Source: Sediminibacillus dalangtanensis
GTDB lineage: Bacteria; Bacillota; Bacilli; Bacillales; Amphibacillaceae
Reading direction: 5' to 3'
Length of the DNA: 64,000 nucleotides
NCBI RefSeq assembly: GCF_017792025.1
Contig: NZ_CP046956.1
Span: forward strand, 3,348,001-3,412,000
Shown here: one piece after another, positions 30,329-39,194 of the stretch
Layout of the letters: each line of letters opens with the position of its first letter
How positions within the stretch are numbered: position 1 is the stretch's first letter
Notes under the pieces: model-generated
Told to the model about the DNA's origin: nothing
What the model saw: the letters and a program-made list of their open reading frames with translations, nothing else
The model's database searches: none
Program-made: the position numbers and the translations under genes

Positions 30329-30545
30329 TAGCGCACATCCTTTAAATAGAAATCGCATCCCCAAATCAGAGTGTTTTTTTGCCATATTCCTGTCAGATAA
30401 CGTTTCCTTCCTTTATTCTATCATCTGTAGGAAGAATTGCATCAATACAAACTGGTTATACCCTATAAAATATAGTGAATAGACAAGTGATCTCCTATCT
30501 GAAAGAATTTAAGTAGTTACTTTACATAAGGAGGCACTTACTATT

Positions 30546-31391
30546 TTGGACATCATGACAGGATTATTGCTGCTTTGCATCGGGATAATCGCCGGGGGTT
30601 ACGGGACTATCGTAGGAGCAGGGGGAGGATTCATTTTTGTACCTGCGTTATTGCTGCTCTTTCACATGGATCCAGCGGTTGCTTCAGCGTCAGGGTTGGT
30701 AATCGTTTTGATCAATTCCCTATCAGGCGTGCTAGGTTATGCAAAGCAAGAAAAAATTATATATAAAACAGGACTGACTATAGGAATGAGCGCATTACCG
30801 GGTTCCCTGGCCGGAGTTTGGCTATTGCAGCATTTTTCTTCGCAATATTTTTACGTCGTTTTCGCAACCACCCTGGTTGCACTCGGGCTATTTTTATTTA
30901 GCAAGAACACACCTTTCCCAAGAAAAGGCGTCATAAATAAAGATGGCAAGAAAGCTTATCAGGAAGCTGGCCCCACTCTAGAAAAGGATGCAAGTGTGAC
31001 ACAAGCAGCAAGCATATCTAACGCCCAAAACACCGGTGCATCATCCGGTTGGTTCATACCGCTTGGATTAGTAATGGGTATTCTTTCAAGCTATCTGGGA
31101 ATCGGCGGCGGCTGGTTATTGGTGCCGATTTTGATTTATATTTTCAATGTCTCTACTCATTTCGCAACAGCCACCTCGCTTTTTTCCTTATGTTTATACT
31201 CATCAGTCGGTGTGATTTCCCAGTTTTTTTACGGGAATATTGACTGGATGACGGTATTTTGGGGCGGCGCAGGTGTCATTGCCGGTGCCCAGCTTGGCGT
31301 TTTGTTGTCCCAGCGGATACCGGGACGCATCATTATGCAAATGCTCTCTATATTGCTAGTGGTGATAGGGGTTAGGATGTATTTTAGTTAA
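30546..31391 (+). CDS. TauE/SafE-family anion exporter
   Basis: 281 aa with about eight hydrophobic helices in two halves, each containing a Gly-rich repeat: GTIVGAGGGFIFVPALLLLF and LGIGGGWLLVPILIYIF. This is the TauE/SafE family, some of whose members export sulfite, sulfoacetate or other organic anions. A central loop of about 50 polar residues (residues 130-170) is probably cytoplasmic. Translation seems to start at TTG (30546), 10 nt after AAGGAGG; the ATG three codons later is too far from that site. Divergent from the formylglycine-generating enzyme. Confidence 0.9.
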   Translation: MDIMTGLLLLCIGIIAGGYGTIVGAGGGFIFVPALLLLFHMDPAVASASGLVIVLINSLSGVLGYAKQEKIIYKTGLTIGMSALPGSLAGVWLLQHFSSQYFYVVFATTLVALGLFLFSKNTPFPRKGVINKDGKKAYQEAGPTLEKDASVTQAASISNAQNTGASSGWFIPLGLVMGILSSYLGIGGGWLLVPILIYIFNVSTHFATATSLFSLCLYSSVGVISQFFYGNIDWMTVFWGGAGVIAGAQLGVLLSQRIPGRIIMQMLSILLVVIGVRMYFS

Positions 31392-31578
31392 TGAAGTATT
31401 CCCACGATAAATAATCACTTTAAAGGTATCCTATATTAGTACTGGGGGATTTTGTTAGTTCACTTTGACCAAAGTAGTAAAAAAGATGCCAACAGTACAT
31501 CAAGCTGGACTATTATTCATAATTGCCGGTTTATCTTTTAAACTGAAAAGTAACTCCCCTTAGTTGGATTTATAATTA

Positions 31579-32550
31579 TTATTCCTGCACCTTTTCCATG
31601 TACTCTTTCCGTATTTGGGAAAGGGATTTTCCAGACTCCTTATGCACCGCAAATACGTAAGTTTGGATACTTGACCAACCGAAAAGGTTTTTTAACCATT
31701 GCTGCATGGAAATTTCTTTTCCATTTACTTCTACATTTCCATTTGCTTGCAAAACTCCTTCGTCATCACGACCTTTAGCTGCTATAATATCACCTGGCTT
31801 TACTACACCCCAGTCAATCATCTCCCCGATTTTTGGAAGAGTTCTTCTGTTTATTCCTTTTTTGTGCATTCTACGGTTCAGTGAATTATCCAAAAAATTC
31901 ACATAATAATCTTGATATGTATTCAGTGGCAAAACTTTTTCAATATCAATATACACTTCACCATTAATATCGTATGGAATTAATTTAAAACAACTTATAT
32001 CTACGTTATTACTATTCAACCAAGCAACCGCTGACAGCGTCTGCTCATCATAATCGGAAGCAGCGAGTATAATTGTTTGGTTTTTATTAAAATTGTTCTC
32101 CGCACCATTTTCCCGCAAGAACTCCGTTAACTTACGTGTCCCCAATTCAGCGCTAGTCAAGTATCCTCCTTCAAATTCTGACCGATATTTCTCTATGTAA
32201 GGTGAATATACTTTGTTCACTAAATCTTCAATATCTTCAATCGTCGCATAGCTAGCAGCATATCGAATTGCCTGAAATTCAAATGCTTCTTTTCTCGTTT
32301 CGATATCTTTTCGGTCTCGCTTAATCTCTATTAATACAATATTTCCTTTGTTATCTATTGCTGTGAGATCGCTGGTTCCTAGTTGTGCATTTCTAACTTG
32401 TTTCCCAACAATAAGCATAGATTCTTCTTCATCACAAATGATTTCGATGTTCTTTCTTAACAATTCTTCAATGTCACTTTCTTTAAAATTGAGTTCAGAA
32501 AAGGTGGTTTCTCCAATTTTAATCACTTTATCAGAAGTCACATGGTACAT
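31579..32550 (-). CDS. DUF91/NucS-like nuclease domain with a RAMA-like C-terminal domain
   Basis: 323 aa. The N-terminal half has the PD-(D/E)xK pattern: Asp61 in GTSDLTAIDNKGN and Glu75-x-Lys77 in IVLIEIKRD, followed by a conserved Gln in EFQAIRYAA, as in DUF91/NucS-type endonucleases. The C-terminal 80 residues (IGEMIDWGVVKPGDIIAA, GVLQANGNVEVNGKEIS, QQWLKNLFGW) resemble the RAMA/DUF4357 domain that accompanies restriction and modified-base systems. The combination suggests a DNA-targeting nuclease, perhaps sensing modified DNA; activity is inferred. The ATG follows AGGAGG. No methylase or helicase lies nearby. Confidence 0.75.
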   Translation of the reverse strand: MYHVTSDKVIKIGETTFSELNFKESDIEELLRKNIEIICDEEESMLIVGKQVRNAQLGTSDLTAIDNKGNIVLIEIKRDRKDIETRKEAFEFQAIRYAASYATIEDIEDLVNKVYSPYIEKYRSEFEGGYLTSAELGTRKLTEFLRENGAENNFNKNQTIILAASDYDEQTLSAVAWLNSNNVDISCFKLIPYDINGEVYIDIEKVLPLNTYQDYYVNFLDNSLNRRMHKKGINRRTLPKIGEMIDWGVVKPGDIIAAKGRDDEGVLQANGNVEVNGKEISMQQWLKNLFGWSSIQTYVFAVHKESGKSLSQIRKEYMEKVQE

Positions 32551-32812
32551 TTTAATCCTCCTAAAAAAACCTATTGGTAAATCATTTTAACATGAGCAAA
32601 ATCGATATAAAAATTGTATTCCATGCTGCTTCAGAGAAAATGAAGTTGGCAGCTTGAGCCAAAAATTATAGTGCATACTGACCAAAATAGTGAGAGCAAG
32701 AATAAACTAACGCGTTATCCTGGAAAATGTTTCTACCAATCTACCATGTTTAAAAAACCGAGAATAAGAGAATAATAATAACAAACAACAAAACGATTAG
32801 GAGGGAAACAAC

Positions 32813-32953
32813 ATGCATCAAAGAAAGAAAGTAAAATTAGACCAATTCATCAGAGAGGACAGATTTGAATTAGAATCTTATGTTTCACAACTAATTAAAC
32901 ACCATTCAAATGATGCTCCTACTCGTTCACATGACAATGCAATGGCTCGATAA
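32813..32953 (+). CDS. 46-aa small basic protein
   Basis: MHQRKKVKLDQFIREDRFELESYVSQLIKHH followed by a polar tail, 46 aa. The ribosome site AGGAGGG lies 6 nt before the ATG, and a terminator hairpin follows about 60 bp after the stop. One amphipathic helix is likely. It faintly recalls the small Fur-regulated basic proteins of Bacillus, but the match is not good enough to name. Nothing else convincing is seen in the 260 bp before it. Confidence 0.65.
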   Translation: MHQRKKVKLDQFIREDRFELESYVSQLIKHHSNDAPTRSHDNAMAR

Positions 32954-33009
32954 CTCGATTTATTACTTATTCACTAAAGAAGCACAACTCAACATATATG
33001 GTAGACGGG

Positions 33010-33038
33010 AAAGGTTGACTGATTGACAGTCGACCTTT
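33010..33038 (+). terminator. Terminator of the 46-aa gene
   Basis: AAGGTTGACT (33011-33020) pairs with AGTCGACCTT (33028-33037) with one G-T wobble, followed by TTTATTTATG. The remaining 240 bp up to the 5'-nucleotidase gene hold its promoter and no other gene that I can support. Confidence 0.75.
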
Positions 33039-33279
33039 TATTTATGTCTCTCCTGAAAGTGAACATCTCAATTGTCTATTTTTTAAAATGCTATTTCCCC
33101 ATCCCTTTACTCCATTGCTTGATCCGATTTTATATCCGACTATTACGTCAAAAAGTGCCCCATAACCCTACTTTTTACTCTGTTATTTTGTTTACCGAAC
33201 TTTTACATTAAAGACACAACCAGCTTTAAACTAGTTTGCTAGTTTGAAAGTGTCCTACAAATTAAAAGGAGGTATTCCT

Positions 33280-34866
33280 ATGTGGAAAAAAGTACTACTT
33301 GCTGTCTTGCTTTCCACGTCTCTCTTCAGTACATCGGTTTTCGCCGCACCTTCCGAAAATGACCATTTCAAAAACAGGTACAAGCATGTCCAACTCCTGG
33401 GAATCAATGATTTCCACGGTCAGTTAGACGTTTACCGTGACATTGCCGGGAGACAAGCAGGCGGGGCAGAATATCTGGCAGCTTACCTTAAAAAGTATGA
33501 ACAAGAAACGAAGAATACTTTGCTGGTCCACGCCGGGGACGTTGTCGGTGCCAGCTCCCCTGTATCCTCGCTGCTTCAGGATGAACCAACCATCGAAATT
33601 TTAAACGAACTTGGCTTCGATGTAGGAACGGTAGGTAACCATGAATTCGATGAAGGCGTGGACGAGATGAAACGCCTTATTTATGGAGGGGAACACGAAG
33701 AAACCGGGGAGTTTGAAGGGGCTTCCTTCCCTTATACCGTGGCAAACGTGGTAGACGAAGATACTGGAGAAACGATTCTACCTCCATATGTGATTAAAAA
33801 GGTGAATGGCATCCCAATTGGATTTATCGGTGTCGTCACAACGGAAACACGAAACATCGTGCTTCCAAGTGGTATCGAAGGTGTAGAATTCACCGATGAA
33901 ACAAATGCAATTAATGATGCGGCTCAGCAACTAAAAGAGCAAGGGGTGAAATCCATTGTCGTTCTTGCTCATGTGCCTGCTTCTTCCGAACAAGATGGCA
34001 CTAATCCGTCGGGTGATGTCGTGGAATTCGCTCCCCACATCGACGATGAGGTCGATGTCATATTGGGCGGCCACAACCATGATTATGCCAATACCGTTGT
34101 CGACGACAAATTGATCGTTCAATCCTACTCCAGCGGTACTGCTTTTTCGGATATTGACTTAATGATTGATCCAAAAACGAAAGACATCGTTTCCAAAGAA
34201 GCAGCAATTGTTACGACTTATCATGACAGAATCGAACCTGATGAGCAAATTGCAGATATGGTCGATACTTATAAAAAAGACATCGAGGACTTGGTTGAGG
34301 AAGTAGTAGCAGAGACTTCTGAAGCCATTACAACCGGTCAGGATGAAAGCGGCGAATCAGCCCTCGGGAACCTGGTCGCAGATTCTCAGCGGGCTACCAT
34401 GGGTTCGGACTTTGCTTTCATGAATCCAGGCGGAATCCGTGCTGATCTGGACGAAGGTCCGGTCACTTGGGGAGAGCTTTATACCATGCTTCCGTTCGGG
34501 AATAATCTGGTAAACATGACACTCACCGGAAATCAAATCAAGGCTGTTCTTGAACAGCAATGGGAAGATAATTCATCCACCATTCTACAAGTTTCCGGGC
34601 TGCAGTACACCTGGGAAGATGATGCTCCTATCGGTGAAAGAATTGTTGAGATGACAGATAACGAAGGAAACCCGATTGAACCAAGTCAAGCGTACACAGT
34701 TACAGTGAACAACTTTCTAGCGGAAGGCGGAGACGGATTTACCGTACTTACCGAAGGAACTAATCAAGTAACAGGTCCACTTGCTTTGGATGCAATGATT
34801 GCGTATTTGCAAGAACAAGAAGGGCCTATAGCAGCGCCGGAAGATGGGCGGATTGAGATTAAGTAG
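33280..34866 (+). CDS. Secreted 5'-nucleotidase / metallophosphatase
   Basis: 528 aa from the ATG at 33280 with an AAAGGAGG site. Signal peptide MWKKVLLAVLLSTSLFSTSVFA with likely cleavage after Ala22 or Ala23. Calcineurin-like metal site: Asp44 and His46 (INDFHGQLD), Asp86 (HAGDVVGA), Asn119-His120 (VGNHEFDEG), then LAHVP and GGHNHDY. The C-terminal substrate-binding domain (residues about 330-500) includes ALGNLVADSQR and NPGGIRADLDEG. It dephosphorylates nucleotides outside the cell for phosphate or nucleoside uptake. No sortase motif or wall-binding domain, so it is probably released. Confidence 0.95.
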   Translation: MWKKVLLAVLLSTSLFSTSVFAAPSENDHFKNRYKHVQLLGINDFHGQLDVYRDIAGRQAGGAEYLAAYLKKYEQETKNTLLVHAGDVVGASSPVSSLLQDEPTIEILNELGFDVGTVGNHEFDEGVDEMKRLIYGGEHEETGEFEGASFPYTVANVVDEDTGETILPPYVIKKVNGIPIGFIGVVTTETRNIVLPSGIEGVEFTDETNAINDAAQQLKEQGVKSIVVLAHVPASSEQDGTNPSGDVVEFAPHIDDEVDVILGGHNHDYANTVVDDKLIVQSYSSGTAFSDIDLMIDPKTKDIVSKEAAIVTTYHDRIEPDEQIADMVDTYKKDIEDLVEEVVAETSEAITTGQDESGESALGNLVADSQRATMGSDFAFMNPGGIRADLDEGPVTWGELYTMLPFGNNLVNMTLTGNQIKAVLEQQWEDNSSTILQVSGLQYTWEDDAPIGERIVEMTDNEGNPIEPSQAYTVTVNNFLAEGGDGFTVLTEGTNQVTGPLALDAMIAYLQEQEGPIAAPEDGRIEIK

Positions 34867-34926
34867 TTACGACTATGGTTTAATATCACACACAAAATAT
34901 AATAGACGAAGTAGTGAAACAAGAAG

Positions 34927-34962
34927 AGCTGCCTTTTCCGAATGATAAGGGGAAAGGCAGCT
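34927..34962. terminator. Terminator between the nucleotidase and cutC (first copy)
   Basis: AGCTGCCTTTTCC and GGGGAAAGGCAGCT form a long stem around a short loop in the gap between the convergent nucleotidase and cutC genes. An almost identical hairpin occurs at 37947-37981 as part of a duplicated block. Confidence 0.8.
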
Positions 34963-35132
34963 TAGTTAATAAACTTATATAAATTGATCCAGATAAACTT
35001 CATAGTCTCTTCTCGGATGGACCTGTTTCATGATCACTTAGCTTTTACTTTGTTAGAATAGAATCCCCCAATGAAAAAATACCAAAACGATACTGCAGAA
35101 ATTAAAAAGAGGAGCCGCACTTTTCCGGCCGA

Positions 35133-35849
35133 TCAAACATTTCTGTCATCCATTACTCCTAAAAATTGTTTAATTCTTGAGAATGCTTCCGGGTCAAAGC
35201 CTTGCGCAAATGACCCTCCTTTACGCAATGCCTTTCCAAAATGATACTGAGAAGCGGAGACAACAGAATGAATGGGTTCGATATTAGCCTGCCCTAAACC
35301 AGACCCTGGCAAAATTGCGGGACCGTTAGTCGTTTCCGACAAGTTTACTAGTTTCTTCAAATTATCTTTCCCTGCTTCACAATTTGTTTCTCCACCTGAA
35401 GTCAAAATGCGCTTCACTTGTTGTTTGTAATGGAGCAAAGTGTGATATGCAGCCTCCTGAGACACAACTTCATCAAAGGCCCGGTGAAAGGTAATGTCTA
35501 ATTTCGAATCTAGTTTAATTATTTCCGCCAGTGCCTTCTCGTCAATCGCATTATCCTTAGTTAACCCGCCAAATACGATTCGATTACTGCCCAAGCCCAG
35601 CACAGCTTTAATGTCCTCTAAAATAATTGCTATATCGGCTTCACTATAATAAAAATTATAGCTGTGTGGACGGATCATAACTTGCACGGGAACCTCCACA
35701 GCCTGCAGCACTTGTTTTATGGTGCCATAACTAGGTGTCAGACCGCCCTCACTGATAGCGGAAACCAACTCCAGCCGGTCAACACCTAAATATTCTGCTT
35801 GCTTCGCTTCCTCCGCATTCTGAACGATTACTTCGAATATCAGTTTCAC
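35133..35849 (-). CDS. cutC: CutC-family copper homeostasis protein
   Basis: 238 aa with a GTG start after AGGAGA. TIM-barrel family signature: FEVIVQNAEEAKQAEYLGVDRLELVSAISEGGLTPSYG, then VMIRPHSYNFYYSE, ITFHRAFDEV, ILTSGG and ILPGSGL. The length is typical for CutC. The family is linked to copper tolerance, though its enzymatic role is unsettled. An incomplete second copy of the gene lies at 38142-38300, and each copy is followed upstream by an almost identical 37-aa gene. Confidence 0.92.
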   Translation of the reverse strand: MKLIFEVIVQNAEEAKQAEYLGVDRLELVSAISEGGLTPSYGTIKQVLQAVEVPVQVMIRPHSYNFYYSEADIAIILEDIKAVLGLGSNRIVFGGLTKDNAIDEKALAEIIKLDSKLDITFHRAFDEVVSQEAAYHTLLHYKQQVKRILTSGGETNCEAGKDNLKKLVNLSETTNGPAILPGSGLGQANIEPIHSVVSASQYHFGKALRKGGSFAQGFDPEAFSRIKQFLGVMDDRNV

Positions 35850-35990
35850 TCACTCTCCTGTATGGCTTAGCTAAACGCACTCCTCTCCCATCAAGATATC
35901 TCCTATCACTTCAATAGGGTTAACTGAACACCTGTTTAATTCCAATATCACAAGGTATGAACACAGTCCTCCCCCGTTCTATTTTCCTGA

Positions 35991-36104
35991 TTACCGACTT
36001 TTACCACGAGAATTAGATTTCGATTGCCCTCTTCTTTGTTCATCCGGTTGTTTTTTACTTGGGTTGGTCGGAGCAAAGTTCTTTTTTCTATGTTCTTCCG
36101 TCAT
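35991..36104 (-). CDS. 37-aa basic protein, copy 1
   Basis: MTEEHRKKNFAPTNPSKKQP then a Gln/Arg/Ser/Lys-rich tail ending GKSR; 37 aa. Perfect GGAGG ribosome site 7 nt before the ATG. It is the twin of the protein at 38459-38572, differing only at residue 2 (Thr here, Ser there), while the DNA differs at many third positions, so the protein sequence is under selection. Very hydrophilic, net positive and probably disordered until bound to a partner. Family and function unknown; the remaining DNA of 36105-36380 shows no gene. Confidence 0.8.
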   Translation of the reverse strand: MTEEHRKKNFAPTNPSKKQPDEQRRGQSKSNSRGKSR

Positions 36105-36380
36105 GTTAATTCCTCCAGTTTCATAAGAATTTAATTCATCCCTAATGATCGAACCAATTCTTTTTATCGTAACCGGAGTGTGCTGATTTATTCAGATAAT
36201 CACCTATACTATAAAGGAGCGGGGTAACTAGTGCCAGACTGCAAAGAGCCATAACCATTAAAGGTTTGGCTATTCAATTGATAAGGAGAACATGTTTTTA
36301 CCTGGATGACCCAAGCATGAAGCATGATTATTATCTGTTTTAAAATAACTATCAAATGCTTTTATTTCATAACAAGCAGT

Positions 36381-37835
36381 CTAATCCTTAGCAATAATTT
36401 CTTCATCCCCTAAAATTAAATAATTCAATTCACCCTCGGGTATCTCATTAAGTTCCTTGCGCTTAACAAGATAGAAGCCTATTCCTAAGACAATCCAGGC
36501 TACTAGTGCAACTCTTGATTCTATTCCCAAAAATGCCGGTGAACCTGGAATCAATAGAAGGGATAAGAATATAATACTTGTTACTACTCCTAATCCAGCA
36601 AATGACTTTTTTAACGGGGAAACAACATTTACGGAAGGGTTGAAATCTGCCCCCATTTTCCACTTAAATAATCTATAAGCAGTAAAACACGTATAAAAGT
36701 AAGCAATGGTAACACCTATTGATGACATGTCGACTACCCATGTCAACACTTCTCGTCCAAACCAAGGTGCTAATAAGGAAACAGCAACCGTAAAGATGAT
36801 ACCAATATAAGGTGTATCGTATTTAGGATGTAGTTTAGAAAATGTTTCTGGAATAATCTTTGCACGAGACATGGCAAATAAAAGCCGGCTGGAAGAAACG
36901 ATGAATCCATTCAGGCCAGTAAAGATCCCCATCGATAGCGCTATGACCAAAATAGCCAACCCAAAGGTTCCCAATAAATCTTGTACCACTGTTCCAGTAC
37001 CCCATAGCAGGTTTTCCGACACCAATCCTTCCCAGGGACGAGCCATTGCGGTAGCTAAAATCATTAATATATACAATAATGCTGCGAAAAACAGAGCTCC
37101 CAAGATTAGATTAAAAGCTTTTCTAGATGAAAAATTAAATTCCTCGGCAAGTTGTGGTACATTATCAAATCCTACGTAAGCCCATGGTGCTATTGCAACA
37201 ATTGCAATCACCGCAGCAAAAGCTGTTTTTTCCGTTGGGAATAGAGGTTGAACGTTTGCAAAGCCAGAGATTGGCTGTCCGCCCACGAAAAGTGACAGGG
37301 CAACTATGCTTATTACCATTACTGAACAAAAAATAAATTGCAATCTTCCTGATATTCCGGTTCCTTTAATATTTAAATAACCAAACAATAATAACGCTAA
37401 AGTCGCAAAAATAATCTCTGTACCGTAAACATCCCAGCCTGCAATTTGGTATAAATGCAGGTTCTCAACAAACTTTGGAAAGACAAATTTAAACATTAAG
37501 GCAAATGCCGATGCATTTAGCGCAACGATACATATGTACCCGAGCGTCAAAAACCACCCACAAATGAATGCGTGTGTCCGACCTAAACTAATAAACGCAT
37601 AGGCAAACTCTCCACCGGATACGGGAAAGCTTTTGATAAGGAAGCCATAACTAACGGCAATGACCATCATGAGTAAGCCGCCGATCCCAAAACCAAGCAT
37701 TGCTCCAAGAGGGCCTGCAGTGCTCATCCAATTAGTCGGCTGCACAAATGCGCCCCACCCAATGGAAGAACCCAGAGCTATTGCCCAAACCCAATGGGGC
37801 TTTAGAGACTTCTTTAGGGTTTTTCTTTCTTTCAT
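36381..37835 (-). CDS. APC-superfamily amino-acid permease
   Basis: 484 aa with about 12 membrane helices. The first helix carries the unwound Gly-rich APC motif (WAIALGSSIGWGAFVQPTNWM), followed by VSGGEFAYAFISLG. Later segments, WAYVGFDNVPQLAEEF and NGFIVSSSRLLFAMSRAKIIP, are typical of amino-acid/polyamine/organocation transporters. The C-terminus is a hydrophilic tail. Substrate unknown. The gene lies between the two copies of the cutC/37-aa block. The ATG has an AAGGAGAGG-like site. Confidence 0.9.
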   Translation of the reverse strand: MKERKTLKKSLKPHWVWAIALGSSIGWGAFVQPTNWMSTAGPLGAMLGFGIGGLLMMVIAVSYGFLIKSFPVSGGEFAYAFISLGRTHAFICGWFLTLGYICIVALNASAFALMFKFVFPKFVENLHLYQIAGWDVYGTEIIFATLALLLFGYLNIKGTGISGRLQFIFCSVMVISIVALSLFVGGQPISGFANVQPLFPTEKTAFAAVIAIVAIAPWAYVGFDNVPQLAEEFNFSSRKAFNLILGALFFAALLYILMILATAMARPWEGLVSENLLWGTGTVVQDLLGTFGLAILVIALSMGIFTGLNGFIVSSSRLLFAMSRAKIIPETFSKLHPKYDTPYIGIIFTVAVSLLAPWFGREVLTWVVDMSSIGVTIAYFYTCFTAYRLFKWKMGADFNPSVNVVSPLKKSFAGLGVVTSIIFLSLLLIPGSPAFLGIESRVALVAWIVLGIGFYLVKRKELNEIPEGELNYLILGDEEIIAKD

Positions 37836-37946
37836 TTTTACCTCTCCTTAGAAAGTTTCTTTAAAACAGTTTTTTGATAAAGAGCACATCATACTAATCA
37901 TATGTACCACTAAATAAGTAACTTAAATGAGAAAAACAAGAAAAAA

Positions 37947-37981
37947 CTGCCTTTTCCCCGGATTATAAAGGGAAAAGGCAG
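37947..37981 (-). terminator. Terminator, second copy
   Basis: CTGCCTTTTCCC (37947-37958) pairs perfectly with 37970-37981. It is nearly the same as the hairpin at 34927-34962, including flanking bases, which marks the border of the duplicated cutC block. Confidence 0.8.
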
Positions 37982-38141
37982 CTTCGTATAATAAAAAGGT
38001 TTGTGTAATGGATAAAACTATATTTTACGGTTGCTTAACCAAATGTTTTTCGCTTAAACCTCAATAGCTGATTACCGGCAATTCCAGACAGGCGTCATTT
38101 TCTGGTACCACCGGCATGATGAAAGATATAATAGATGTTTA

Positions 38142-38300
38142 AACTTGTTCGGGAATTCCTACCGCCTGCAACACTTGTTTTATAGCACCTTTTAAGCGAC
38201 AAACCACCTCAAATAGAGAAACAATTTTCAGGCAATCTGCACCTAGATATACTGCTTGTTTCCTTCCATACTGGAAGATTACTTCTGTCATCATGCTCAT
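38142..38300 (-). pseudogene. Decayed N-terminal fragment of a second cutC
   Basis: The minus strand from the ATG at 38300 reads MTEVIFQYGRKQAVYLGADCLKIVSLFEVV...GAIKQVLQAVGIPEQV and then stops. It aligns with the intact CutC N-terminus (EVIVQNAEEAKQAEYLGVDRLELVS...GTIKQVLQAVEVPVQV), with a few residues deleted. The rest of the barrel is missing or unreadable in the DNA down to the terminator at 37947. Confidence 0.85.
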
Positions 38301-38458
38301 TTACTTCTCCTGCTCAGGCTTGAATGAAGCACTCGAAAGGAGCAGGCGCCGGAATTTGAGTTGGGCAAGGAAGTTTTCGGCCAATACTATTTGACATGCA
38401 TCTCATTTAAACCACCAAAAAAGGAGAGCTACAGCCCCCCTTATCATCTATTCCTGCA

Positions 38459-38572
38459 TTATCGACTTTTACCCCGCGAGTTAGATTTCGATTGTCCTCG
38501 TCGCTGTTCATCTGGTTGTTTTTTGCTTGGATTTGTCGGAGCAAAGTTCTTTTTTCGATGTTCTTCAGACAT
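38459..38572 (-). CDS. 37-aa basic protein, copy 2
   Basis: MSEEHRKKNFAPTNPSKKQP with the same tail as the protein at 35991-36104. AGGAGG precedes the ATG. Although the neighbouring cutC copy has decayed, this frame is intact, and the many base differences to copy 1 are almost all silent. That is evidence of a real, selected product. Function unknown. Confidence 0.8.
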   Translation of the reverse strand: MSEEHRKKNFAPTNPSKKQPDEQRRGQSKSNSRGKSR

Positions 38573-38766
38573 GTGCGTTCCTCCTGTCTTCTAACTATTT
38601 GGCTCATTTGTGTGTTGTTGGTGATTTGTAAATAGTACTGAATCAAGTTTTATCCTTTCCGGATAATGAGGAATTATGCATACACTCTTAGAAATAACAA
38701 GGTTTATAATTGCTCTAGAGGGAAACAATTAACAATTTCCGGTAGCCAGAAATCGCTATGTAAAAA

Positions 38767-38801
38767 CCCCCTTCAAGTTTTAATAATAAACTTCAAGGGG
38801 G
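38767..38801 (-). terminator. Terminator of the sorbitol PTS operon
   Basis: CCCCCTTCAAGTTT (38767-38780) pairs with AAACTTCAAGGGGG (38788-38801) except for one mismatch; the minus strand then runs into TTTTTA. It lies just after srlB. Confidence 0.85.
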
Positions 38802-38825
38802 CTTTATAATATGTTGAACTATTAT

Positions 38826-39176
38826 TTATTCAATCGTAATTGTAGAACCAACATCCACCGTCACCAACTCTGCATCTTCCAAATACAACGTTCCTGATTG
38901 TTCTTCTTCCGTACTCCCATTAAACCGTAAGGTGATATGACCTAGATCATGAAGGTTTTTGTTAACGGCAGAACCAACTTTCGTGATTTCATATGTCGTT
39001 CCGTCAATAGTCAGCATTGAATCTTCCGTTATTTCTTTTTCTACTGGATTGACATCGATGATATAGCAAAAGTCCGCAAGTTCAGCTGGTGCATTTTCTC
39101 CAAACAGAACCATCATTTTTTCTGCTTCAAAAGCTTTTGCATCTTTTCCGATTTTTTTTATTTCTGTTCGATACAT
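38826..39176 (-). CDS. srlB: PTS glucitol/sorbitol enzyme IIA
   Basis: 116 aa, matching the glucitol-family IIA (GutB). The phospho-accepting His should be the one in LHDLGHITLRFNG. Other family segments are FGENAPAELADFCYIID and TYEITKVGSAVN. It transfers phosphate from HPr to the membrane IIB domain. Last gene of the operon, 29 bp after srlE, followed by a terminator. AAGGAG site upstream. Confidence 0.95.
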   Translation of the reverse strand: MYRTEIKKIGKDAKAFEAEKMMVLFGENAPAELADFCYIIDVNPVEKEITEDSMLTIDGTTYEITKVGSAVNKNLHDLGHITLRFNGSTEEEQSGTLYLEDAELVTVDVGSTITIE

Positions 39177-39194
39177 GAATCATACGCTCCTTGT

